The notes beneath the pieces are model-generated. The model had not been told where the DNA came from. It saw nothing but the letters and a program-made list of their open reading frames with translations, and searched no databases. Source: DTU013 sp964512095 (lineage in GTDB: Bacteria; Bacillota; Clostridia; Acetivibrionales; DTU013). Taken from it: a stretch of 64,000 bases of DNA. The stretch lies in assembly GCA_964512095.1 (NCBI GenBank), contig CAZEIH010000015.1, forward strand, positions 1 through 64,000, written 5' to 3'. Of the stretch, positions 32,774 through 40,500 are shown in pieces. The first letter of the stretch is position 1; every line of letters begins with the position of its first letter. The position numbers and the translations under genes were made by a program.

Positions 32774-33403
32774 ATGGAGTTTAGCACTGTAGCTGGAGGC
32801 TGGGACACAGAAAGAAGGATAAGACGAGCAGGAATAATTGCAGATGAAATAGCTCGCTCCATTCAAATCAATGACTCTTATAATGCACTGGAATTCGGCT
32901 GTGGTACAGGTTTGGTCAGCTTGTATTTGTCAGATAGGTTCAAATATATAACACTCGTTGATAGCTCGGAGGGTATGATCGACGTTCTGAAACGAAAGAT
33001 CAGAGATGCAGATATTAGTAATATGACTGCAGTACTTTCAGATATATGTAATAGGTCGGGAAATAGTCAAGAGCAACTCCGTGCAGAGTCATTTGATGTT
33101 ATTTATACATCAATGGCAATGCATCATGTCAAAGATATAATCGCACTTCTAGATATCTTCTATAGCCTGCTTAAACCCGGAGGTTATTTGTGTATTATTG
33201 ATCTGGATAGGGATGATGGAAGCTTTCACAAACTGGAGAAGGAATTCGACGGTCATAATGGTTTTGATCAGACGGCACTTAAATCGATGCTGGAAGGTTC
33301 AAGCATCAGTTGCATTTCTTCAAGGACATTCTATTCAGATAGAAAGATCATTGAATATGAGGAAGTCCCATATTCTCTTTTTATCATGATTGGAACAAAG
33401 TGA
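32774..33403 (+). CDS. Class I SAM-dependent methyltransferase
   Basis: The 209-residue protein shows motif I ALEFGCGTGLVSLYLS (near 42-57), the acidic motif II TLVDSSEGMIDVLK (near 66), motif IV FDVIYTSMAMHHVKDI (near 110) and LLKPGGYLCIIDLD (near 132). This is the methyltransferase_11/25 layout used for small molecules. The substrate is not predictable; the last third (HNGFDQTALKSMLEGSSI) is typical of UbiE-like or SAM-dependent small-molecule enzymes. GGAGGG precedes the ATG. Confidence 0.88.
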   Translation: MEFSTVAGGWDTERRIRRAGIIADEIARSIQINDSYNALEFGCGTGLVSLYLSDRFKYITLVDSSEGMIDVLKRKIRDADISNMTAVLSDICNRSGNSQEQLRAESFDVIYTSMAMHHVKDIIALLDIFYSLLKPGGYLCIIDLDRDDGSFHKLEKEFDGHNGFDQTALKSMLEGSSISCISSRTFYSDRKIIEYEEVPYSLFIMIGTK

Positions 33404-33417
33404 GATCATTCAAAATA

Positions 33418-33446
33418 TTGAGCTAGCAGATAATTAGTACTATAAT
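33418..33446 (+). promoter_or_regulatory. Sigma-A promoter upstream of repeat R4
   Basis: TTGAGC (33418-33423), a 17-bp spacer and TATAAT (33441-33446). If this drives the histidine phosphatase gene, copy R4 (33467-33590) is transcribed as part of its leader. Confidence 0.6.
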
Positions 33447-33466
33447 AGTAATATACAACAAAGCCA

Positions 33467-33590
33467 GTCAATTCGCTTCGCTCAGGGAGTCAGGTGGAGA
33501 TTGAATTCCATCTGACCAAGGAAGTTAAATAATTCGTCTTCATTCATCGCCGACCTATAGAGGACGGTGTCTTCTGAAGACATAGATAAA
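33467..33590 (-). repeat. Structured intergenic repeat, copy R4 (full form, inverted)
   Basis: Read on the minus strand it runs from TTTATCTATGTCTTCAGAAG to GAGCGAAGCGAATTGAC, with both hairpins and the middle segment. It lies in the 5' leader of the histidine phosphatase gene; R5, in the same orientation, follows the gene. Confidence 0.88.
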
Positions 33591-33640
33591 AGCATGACAA
33601 ATTTCTTTATACTTTAATAATAATTATCGTGAGGGGACAA

Positions 33641-34264
33641 ATGGTAAGACTGTATATAACGCGACATGGTGAAACACTATGGAATACACAAAAAAGGATG
33701 CAGGGGCATAAGGATTCTGAGCTGACAGACAAGGGTAAACAGCAAGCAGCCCAGTTGGGTAAAGCCCTAGAGAATGTTGAACTTGAAGCGGTGTATTCCA
33801 GCTCCAGTGGAAGGACAATCCAGACATCGCAAATATTCGTGGGGCAAAGAAGTATACCAATCATACCGATGGACACGTTAATGGAAATAAGCCTTGGAAA
33901 ATGGGAAGGTATGATCTTCTCTGATGTCGAAAGGGAATATCCTGTGGATTTCAAGAACTTTTGGGAATTCCCCCATTTATATAAGCCAATTGGAGGAGAG
34001 AATTTCATCGACGTTTTAGCTAGGTTGGGAAATACACTCAAGCTCCTTGTGGAACGACATGATGGGAAGAATGTAATGGTCGTGACTCATGCTATTGCAT
34101 TAAAGCTCATCATGATGATGGTTGAACAAAAGGAACTTAAGGAGCTATGGAGTGGAGCGTTTATACACCCCACCAGCCTAAGCATAATCGAGGGCAGCAG
34201 TAATAGCTGGAAGGCAGTGAAATGGGGAGATGTTTCCCATTATGATTCTATTATTGATACATGA
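33641..34264 (+). CDS. Histidine phosphatase family protein (phosphoglycerate-mutase-like)
   Basis: ATG 33641 follows GAGGGG at 33631-33636; the frame's first GTG lies upstream of that site. The 207-residue protein has the catalytic LYITRHGETLWNTQKRMQGHKDS (His near residue 7, Arg just before), EISLGKWEGM near 90 and the second catalytic His in VVTHAIALKL near 150. Members include alpha-ribazole phosphatase (CobC) and phosphosugar phosphatases; the sequence does not separate them. No cobalamin genes are nearby. The gene is flanked on both sides by inverted copies of the structured repeat. Confidence 0.9.
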   Translation: MVRLYITRHGETLWNTQKRMQGHKDSELTDKGKQQAAQLGKALENVELEAVYSSSSGRTIQTSQIFVGQRSIPIIPMDTLMEISLGKWEGMIFSDVEREYPVDFKNFWEFPHLYKPIGGENFIDVLARLGNTLKLLVERHDGKNVMVVTHAIALKLIMMMVEQKELKELWSGAFIHPTSLSIIEGSSNSWKAVKWGDVSHYDSIIDT

Positions 34265-34338
34265 TCAATTCGCTTCACTCAGGGAATTAGGTGGAGACAG
34301 AACTATAGAGGTAAGCGTCTTCTGAAGACATGGATAAA
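34265..34338 (-). repeat. Structured intergenic repeat, copy R5 (truncated)
   Basis: It starts with TCAATTCGCTTCACTCAGGG one base after the stop codon of the histidine phosphatase gene and ends GTCTTCTGAAGACATGGATAAA. The middle and most of the hairpins are shortened. Confidence 0.75.
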
Positions 34339-34411
34339 CGAGTAATTGAGTAAATATTTTTCCAAATAGATACGTTATATATGTATAAAAACTAATGAGA
34401 GGCAGTTAACT

Positions 34412-35125
34412 ATGATTTTGTGTTTCGGAGATAGTATAACAGATGGCAGACCTGGAGCAACCTATCTTAATTATGTCAAAATGCGAAAACAGTACAGGAA
34501 CTCTGGCCTTGGCGGTGATACCTTGATTGGTATGTCAAAAAGGCTTTTACAAGCTATTGAAGATTCTAAGTACAGCGCTTGTAGGACAATAATTATTGGC
34601 ATCGGCACTAACGATGTATTGCATCCCTATCTTAAGAATTATTCCAGTTTATGGACAAGGATAGTTAAACGGCTTTTCCTACGAGGAAGTGTGCCATGCC
34701 TGGATGAAGCTGAATTCAAAGAGCGTTATGAAAGCCTTCTGCAGGTGCTGAAACAGGCCGGCAAGGAGGTCATAATATTCGGAATACCGCTGATGGAAAC
34801 AGATATATACGAGCTAAATCAGAAGGCTGTTGCGTATAACGAGGTTATCATGGGGCTTTGCGATCAATTTTCATTTACATATATAGATATCATGGGTTTA
34901 CAGGGAGAGATTAAAAGAAGGCAGCGTAATACTGGCTCGTGTTTTTTTTCGAAAAATGTGCTGGAGCCTGTGATTCTGGCGATTTTAACAACATACCTGC
35001 CATTCACTGATGATATAAGTAAAAGGAGAGGCCTTGCTGTCACTGTCGATGGCATTCACATGAACACTGTATCGGCAAAGGGGTTGGCCGGACTCATTGA
35101 TAATGCGGTGAGGAGCAGGTCGTAA
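34412..35125 (+). CDS. SGNH/GDSL-family hydrolase
   Basis: The 237-residue protein has the SGNH blocks: block I CFGDSITDG (Ser near residue 8), block II Gly in NSGLGGDT (near 34), block III Asn in IGIGTNDVL (near 68) and block V DGIHMN (Asp/His near 212-215). No signal peptide is seen, so it acts in the cytoplasm. Such esterases hydrolyse acyl or acetyl esters of lipids, sugars or peptidoglycan precursors. It is a single gene behind GAGGCAG. A second SGNH enzyme of different sequence lies at 52.5 kb. Confidence 0.86.
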   Translation: MILCFGDSITDGRPGATYLNYVKMRKQYRNSGLGGDTLIGMSKRLLQAIEDSKYSACRTIIIGIGTNDVLHPYLKNYSSLWTRIVKRLFLRGSVPCLDEAEFKERYESLLQVLKQAGKEVIIFGIPLMETDIYELNQKAVAYNEVIMGLCDQFSFTYIDIMGLQGEIKRRQRNTGSCFFSKNVLEPVILAILTTYLPFTDDISKRRGLAVTVDGIHMNTVSAKGLAGLIDNAVRSRS

Positions 35126-35174
35126 AGTAATTCTACTGATGCTTCCCGAATAGAAATGTCTGTGTATGGTGCAG

Positions 35175-35203
35175 TTGTGCTGATAACCACATTGTGGTAA
35201 AAT
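35175..35203 (+). promoter_or_regulatory. Promoter with an internal palindrome before the DUF5680 gene
   Basis: TTGTGC (35175-35180), a 17-bp spacer and TAAAAT (35198-35203). The perfect palindrome ACCACATTGTGGT (35186-35198) fills the spacer and is a likely repressor site. Confidence 0.55.
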
Positions 35204-35243
35204 AGAACACAAGTTCGATAATGATTATATGGGAGATGAATGA

Positions 35244-35681
35244 ATGAAGACTGTTATTGAATTTTTGTTAAGGGCAAAAAAAGCGACCTATGCTGGGAAA
35301 GGACCAGAATCGGCACCTTCCAGGCCTGCTTCACACGACCTGCAGTATACTGAGGGGGATTTGCTTTATATTGATACTTATGTGGGCGGAGAAAAATTTG
35401 CAGGAGAAGAGGCCATTTGGAAAGACGGACAGCCCTTCTGGGTGATGAACTACTGCGGAAGGGTCATTGGCGAAGGATTTTCCGGAGATTTCCTGAAGGA
35501 AGCACTGGCCAAGGTGCCTTTTGACAAACCTTATAGGGGACCGGCGGAATACCGTAACGGTGAGTATTTGTATAAATGCAGTGTTCAGGGTGATTTTAAT
35601 TGGTACCATGGCTTCGAAGAGATATATAATGGCAGTAAGAAAATATATGAATGCATGTTTCATGGCGGTGACGTGAAATAA
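35244..35681 (+). CDS. DUF5680 domain protein
   Basis: The 145-residue protein matches the DUF5680 family. It begins EFLLRAKKATYAGKGPE, has DLQYTEGDLLYIDTYVGGEKFAGEEAIW in the middle (residues 34-62) and PFWVMNYCG near 68. In several relatives the domain is fused behind an XRE helix-turn-helix; here it stands alone. The function is unknown; small-molecule binding is plausible. It has its own promoter with a palindromic element, which suggests repression under some condition. Confidence 0.82.
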   Translation: MKTVIEFLLRAKKATYAGKGPESAPSRPASHDLQYTEGDLLYIDTYVGGEKFAGEEAIWKDGQPFWVMNYCGRVIGEGFSGDFLKEALAKVPFDKPYRGPAEYRNGEYLYKCSVQGDFNWYHGFEEIYNGSKKIYECMFHGGDVK

Positions 35682-35752
35682 TTTGACATAGGCTCAGCAG
35701 TTGTAAAAGTCTGTATTTTGTAATCTTGTGATTCATAAAGGAGGGTGTACAA

Positions 35753-36241
35753 ATGGCAAGAGGTATTATGGATGCGGCTAGGACACATTTCGATCTATCC
35801 TATAGAATGCTACAGGAATTGATTGATAAATGCCCTGATGAGCTGTGGGATAAAAAGCGTGGAGGTTATGTGTTCTGGCAGCAGATTCTGCATGCGCTGA
35901 CCGGTGTGAATTACTGGATGAGGCAGAGTAATGAACAGTTCGTTGAGCCCTTTGAAGGGAAGGTATTATATCCTGAGCTGGAGAGTGATCCTGTAGATAG
36001 TCTGTCTAGGGAAGAGCTGAAAGGATATGCTAATGAGATCGCCGTTATGAGTGAGGCATTCTTTGAAGGAAAGGATGATGCTTGGTTTGGGTCAGCATCT
36101 GTTGTATATGATAAGATAAACAATATGGACATTGTATTTATGCTTCTTAGGCATATCCAATACCACACAGGGCACTGTGATAGCATACTGCGAGAAAGCG
36201 GCTTTGAAGCTGTTGAGTGGCTTGACTACTTCGGCGAATGA
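35753..36241 (+). CDS. DinB-family protein
   Basis: The 162-residue protein has the DinB-like four-helix pattern with the last helix MLLRHIQYHTGHCDSILRESG carrying His residues of the metal site (near 135 and 139). An ILHALTGVNYWMRQ segment near residue 45 holds the first His. It lacks clear thiol-transferase features. It is different from the DinB-like protein at 32.2 kb. GGAGGG precedes the ATG. It lies upstream of addB but is separated by about 135 bp. Confidence 0.85.
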   Translation: MARGIMDAARTHFDLSYRMLQELIDKCPDELWDKKRGGYVFWQQILHALTGVNYWMRQSNEQFVEPFEGKVLYPELESDPVDSLSREELKGYANEIAVMSEAFFEGKDDAWFGSASVVYDKINNMDIVFMLLRHIQYHTGHCDSILRESGFEAVEWLDYFGE

Positions 36242-36376
36242 GTTTGGACGGAAGAAATAAGATGGCGAGGACGAAAATTTTCCTAGTGAACATATGCTTA
36301 TAACAGGCTTTATGTATGGCAAAATTAAACCGTATTTTGTCGAAGACGTGAAAATTTATTCCAGGTGGAGGCATAT

Positions 36377-39300
36377 ATGGGGCTTAGGATAGTTTATGGC
36401 AGGGCTGGTAGTGGAAAGACAAGCTACTGCTTTAACGAGATCAAAAACATCATAAATGGTGGTAGAGTTGACAGAGCTAACAGTGGCGTCAATAATGCTA
36501 CTGGCAACAAAGTAGATAATTCTATTGCCTGTAATGCACATACTGCTGGGCAGAAGCCTATACTGCTGATTGTGCCGGAGCAGTTTTCACTTCAGGCGGA
36601 AAAAAACCTGGCGAGATTGTCGGGGGCGATGGGTATATGTAGAGCTGAGGTGCTGAGCTTTAGAAGACTGGCATTCAGGGTTTTTAGCGAGGTCGGGGGA
36701 ATAACCCGCCGCCATCTGGATTCTTCAGGGAAGAGTATGCTGCTTTTTCGAATATTGGACAAGCTCGGTGGTGAACTGAAGGTCTTCTCACGAGCAGCTC
36801 TTAGAAAGGGCTTCACTGAGACCTTATCTGATGCCATAACTGAATTCAAACGATATGATATCACACCAGAGGAACTGGCTGTGACAACAGACCAGCTGCA
36901 GGACGGCTTGCCGCTCAAGGATAAGCTTCGAGACCTGTCTTTGGTATACTCTGAGTTTGAGAATATGTTACACAAAAACTACCTTGATGCCGATGATGAT
37001 TTAATGGAGCTTTATAAAAAGCTCGATGAGTCGAATCAATATGATGGCGCAGAGATATGGATTGACGAATTTTCAGGCTTTACACCCCAAGAATACAAAG
37101 TCATAATAAAGCTCCTTAAAAAGGCGGCCCGTGTCACAGTCTGCCTATGCACAGATTGCCTGTCAAATGATCCCGGGGATAATGCTCCTATGGTTTTTGG
37201 ACCTGTCAGAAACACAGCTGTTAAGCTATTGAGGTTGGCTGTAGAAGAGGGAATAAGCATTGAGAAGCCTGTAAAGCTCAGCAGCATGGAGGGCTTGGAG
37301 TGGATGAAGGATTCGGGGATTGTGCGAGGAACGGAGTGTAAGGAGATAACAGGCTCGGTTAGTAGCGGGAAAGCAGATGCGGAGAGTAGCGGGAAAGCGG
37401 ATGCAGAGAGTAGCGAGAAAGCAGATGCAGAGAGTAGCGGGAAAGCAGATCCAGAGAGTAGCGAGAGGTCAGGCACGAAGGGTGTAAATGGCCTTAGAGG
37501 TTTTGGTAAAAGGTCGATTAGATTCAAGGATTCGGAGGCATTAGGACATCTGGAACAAAACTTCTATAAATACCCCTATGAGAAATACACTAAGTTGTCA
37601 AATGATATTTGTATAATGACCTCTGCCAATCCATACTCGGAGGTAGAGGATACGGCAAGAGATATAATCAGGCTATGTAGAGAATGTGGTTACAGATACA
37701 GAGATATTGCTGTTACTATGAGAAACCCTGATAGCTACAGCGGCATTGTTAAAAGTGTTTTCAAACGCTTTGGCATACCCTTCTTTCTTGATGGTAAGCG
37801 TGACATAGATGGACACCCCCTTATTGTGTTAACTTTATCTGCCCTTGAAATTTTCTCAAGCAGTTGGTCCTATGAGGCAGTGTTCAGATATGCTAAAACC
37901 GGGCTTTTATCCGTCGACAGGAGTGAGCTGGACATACTGGAGAATTATGTTCTTGCAAATGGTATCAGGGGCAATGTATGGATGAGGGATAGTAACTGGG
38001 ATTACCCTGTTGATAATCGTGATTGGCACAAGGAGCCTTCTGAGCAACAGACCGAATTGGTGGCCAGGATTAATGCTGTCAGGGGAGAGCTTGTAGAACC
38101 TTTGGTAGCCTTTAGGCAAAAAACAAAGGGGGGCACTTCTGCAGTAGAGTTTTGTACAGCTTTATATGATTTGTTATGCGATACAGGAGTAGCTGAAAGA
38201 GTAGAGGAGCTTTCCAATAGATTTGCCGATGAAGGACTTCTGGATAAGGCAAATGAGTACCGCCAGGTATGGAATATTGTAATGGGCGTTTTCTCACAGA
38301 TTGTTGAAGTGCTTGGCGAAGAGAGATTAGGTACTGAGCGCTTTTTAGAGATATTATCGGCGGGATTTGCCGGACATAAGATGAGTCTCATTCCGCCGGC
38401 CTTGGATCAGGTACTTGTTGGTAGTATTGAAAGATCTAGAAGTCATGACATAAAAGCTCTTTATATTCTGGGTGTCAATGAAGGTGTGCTTCCCGGCGGC
38501 AAAGGTGACGAGGGAATCCTTTCTGACATGGATAGAGACAGCCTTGATCAACTAGGGCTGGAGCTGGCAGGCAATACAAAAAGCCGTAGCCTTGAGGAAA
38601 GATTCATGGTCTACATGGCACTGGCGACACCCTCGAGGTATCTTTGGATGAGTTATCCTGCAGCAGACAGGGACGGAAAGGCACTAAGGCCTTCACGAGT
38701 GATATCTGAGGTGAAAAGGATAGTTCCTACGGTTAGTGAACAAAGCACAGTAATTGGATCTGGATCCGGATTATCCCGGCCTTCGGCGCCAGAACCGGTA
38801 TTCGATGAAATGGTCTCACAGCTACGCAGACAATTTGATGGAGAGCGCATACATGAGGGCTGGAGAGAGATATATAAATGGTTCAAAGGCAGAGCGGAAT
38901 GGAAGGGGAAATGTGAAACAATTATAGAGGGATTGAACTATACAAATCAAGCCCAGGATTTAACTGGGGACAGGGCGGAAAAGCTCTATGGTAAGCCTAT
39001 CTTTACAAGCATATCGCGAATGGAAGCATATGCATCTTGCCCATTTTCTTTTTATGTAAAATATGGGCTAAAAGCCAGAGAACGCCGTGTATTCAGCTTT
39101 GATCCTGTTGATGCTGGAACATTTATGCATAATATTATTGATGAATTCTCAAGGTCGCTGGTTAAGAAAAATATGAGCTGGCGGGAGTTGGACAGACAGT
39201 GGTGTTCAAAAGAGGTAGCCAGACTAGTAGAACGTCATATGCTTTCACAAGGAAGAAGTATACTTGGAAGCAGCAAGAGGTATATTTACCTTTCAGAAAG

Positions 39301-40357
39301 ACTTAAAAACACTGTTGTTAAAGCTCTTATGCTCATTAGTAGGCATATTTCAGCCAGCAGTTTTGAACCTGCGGGGTACGAGGTGGAATTCGGCGAAAAT
39401 GGTAGATATCCTCCCATTACTTTAGAATTGCCATCGGGTAAGTTTGTTAAAATGACAGGTAGGATTGACAGAATCGACTCTCTAAAAAATGAGGATGGCA
39501 CGTATTTGAGGATAATTGATTACAAGTCGGGAAACCGGGCCTTAAAGCTTGGTGACGTTTATTATGGTTTACAACTACAGCTAGTGACATATCTGGATGC
39601 TGTACTTGGTATGGGGGAGGAAGAGGACAAATCTGAAGTTGTCTCTTGTGTTAGAGAAAATGGTGAACAATACGAGATAGGCACAACTGATAAAACAGGT
39701 TCGAATGGGCCGGATGCCTCGGATAGCCTGGATAACTTGGATTGTTCAGATAGCTCGGATGGGCCGGATGCCTCGGATAGCCTGAGCAACCCGGACAATC
39801 CGGACAACCCAGATGCTTCGGGTAAATTGTATCCTTCTTACGGCAATGTTTTGCCCGGTGGGGTATTGTATTTCAGGCTGAATGACCCGCTTATTAGGTG
39901 CAATAGGAACAGCACAGATGAGGAAATTGAAAGGGCAATTATGAAGGAATTAAGGATGAAAGGGCTTGTCCTAGCGGATGTAAAGCTGATTCGGGAAATG
40001 GACAAGGAAATTTCCGGCGATTCATTGATAATACCTGCCAGAATAAATAAGGATGGCTCCCTTGGCAGATCCTCAGCAGCGACAATGGAACAGTTTAAGG
40101 TGTTAAGGGGCCATGTCAGAAAGCTTCTGACATCTATTGGGAGTGGAATATTGGATGGGAATGTTAAGCTCAATCCTTACAAGAAAAAAGCGAACACAGC
40201 TTGTACTTATTGTGAATATCGCCCGGTTTGCCAATTTGATACAACTATGAAGGATAATCGTTATCGTATACTTGCAGAAATGGATGATTCAGAATTGTGG
40301 GCGATGATGGGCACTAGTGAAAGCAAAAGAAACGGCGATGAGAGTGGAGCCTCTTAG
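36377..40357 (+). CDS. addB: AddB, nuclease subunit of the AddAB helicase-nuclease, with two repetitive inserts
   Basis: ATG 36377 follows GGTGGAGG. The 1326-residue protein has Walker A GRAGSGKTSYC at the N-terminus and a helicase-like inactivated core. The C-terminal RecB-like nuclease holds DYKSG (near 1051), and the Fe-S cluster cysteines are visible in YASCPFSFY (near 886) and CTYCEYRPVC (near 1275). AddAB resects double-strand breaks for RecA loading at Chi-like sites. Usual length is about 1150-1170 residues. The excess lies in two disordered inserts, at about 328-364 (units SSGKADAE) and about 1108-1151 (units with GPDASDSL, NPDNPD). It is the first gene of the addB-addA pair; 143 bp holding copy R6 separate the two. 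Confidence 0.95.
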   Translation: MGLRIVYGRAGSGKTSYCFNEIKNIINGGRVDRANSGVNNATGNKVDNSIACNAHTAGQKPILLIVPEQFSLQAEKNLARLSGAMGICRAEVLSFRRLAFRVFSEVGGITRRHLDSSGKSMLLFRILDKLGGELKVFSRAALRKGFTETLSDAITEFKRYDITPEELAVTTDQLQDGLPLKDKLRDLSLVYSEFENMLHKNYLDADDDLMELYKKLDESNQYDGAEIWIDEFSGFTPQEYKVIIKLLKKAARVTVCLCTDCLSNDPGDNAPMVFGPVRNTAVKLLRLAVEEGISIEKPVKLSSMEGLEWMKDSGIVRGTECKEITGSVSSGKADAESSGKADAESSEKADAESSGKADPESSERSGTKGVNGLRGFGKRSIRFKDSEALGHLEQNFYKYPYEKYTKLSNDICIMTSANPYSEVEDTARDIIRLCRECGYRYRDIAVTMRNPDSYSGIVKSVFKRFGIPFFLDGKRDIDGHPLIVLTLSALEIFSSSWSYEAVFRYAKTGLLSVDRSELDILENYVLANGIRGNVWMRDSNWDYPVDNRDWHKEPSEQQTELVARINAVRGELVEPLVAFRQKTKGGTSAVEFCTALYDLLCDTGVAERVEELSNRFADEGLLDKANEYRQVWNIVMGVFSQIVEVLGEERLGTERFLEILSAGFAGHKMSLIPPALDQVLVGSIERSRSHDIKALYILGVNEGVLPGGKGDEGILSDMDRDSLDQLGLELAGNTKSRSLEERFMVYMALATPSRYLWMSYPAADRDGKALRPSRVISEVKRIVPTVSEQSTVIGSGSGLSRPSAPEPVFDEMVSQLRRQFDGERIHEGWREIYKWFKGRAEWKGKCETIIEGLNYTNQAQDLTGDRAEKLYGKPIFTSISRMEAYASCPFSFYVKYGLKARERRVFSFDPVDAGTFMHNIIDEFSRSLVKKNMSWRELDRQWCSKEVARLVERHMLSQGRSILGSSKRYIYLSERLKNTVVKALMLISRHISASSFEPAGYEVEFGENGRYPPITLELPSGKFVKMTGRIDRIDSLKNEDGTYLRIIDYKSGNRALKLGDVYYGLQLQLVTYLDAVLGMGEEEDKSEVVSCVRENGEQYEIGTTDKTGSNGPDASDSLDNLDCSDSSDGPDASDSLSNPDNPDNPDASGKLYPSYGNVLPGGVLYFRLNDPLIRCNRNSTDEEIERAIMKELRMKGLVLADVKLIREMDKEISGDSLIIPARINKDGSLGRSSAATMEQFKVLRGHVRKLLTSIGSGILDGNVKLNPYKKKANTACTYCEYRPVCQFDTTMKDNRYRILAEMDDSELWAMMGTSESKRNGDESGAS
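37361..37468 (+). repeat. 24-bp in-frame tandem repeat in addB, first insert
   Basis: Units AGTAGCGGGAAAGCAGATGC plus GGAG occur four times with few changes, then a half unit. They encode SSGKADAE. Confidence 0.92.
39701..39829 (+). repeat. In-frame repetitive Ser/Asp/Asn/Pro insert in addB, second insert
   Basis: GGGCCGGATGCCTCGGATAG plus CCTG occurs at 39707-39730 and at 39761-39784, with shorter units (CCGGACAA) following. It lies in the nuclease domain, after DYKSG. A related motif GGATTGYTCARA also occurs in the radical SAM linker. Confidence 0.85.
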
Positions 40358-40373
40358 ATAGCCAGAAAAGTTA

Positions 40374-40476
40374 GACAATTTACTTCGCTCAAGGAGTTAG
40401 ATGGAGACTGAACTCCATATGGCCAAGGAAGTTAACCGACCTATAGAGGTCAGCGTCATCTGAAGACATAGATAGA
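40374..40476 (-). repeat. Structured intergenic repeat, copy R6 (degenerate, inside addB-addA)
   Basis: On the minus strand it goes from TATCTATGTCTTCAGATGAC to the degenerate end GAGCGAAGTAAATTG. The two hairpins are recognisable. It fills nearly all of the space between addB and addA. Confidence 0.8.
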
Positions 40477-40500
40477 TATGGGAACCTGTGAAGGGGAATA

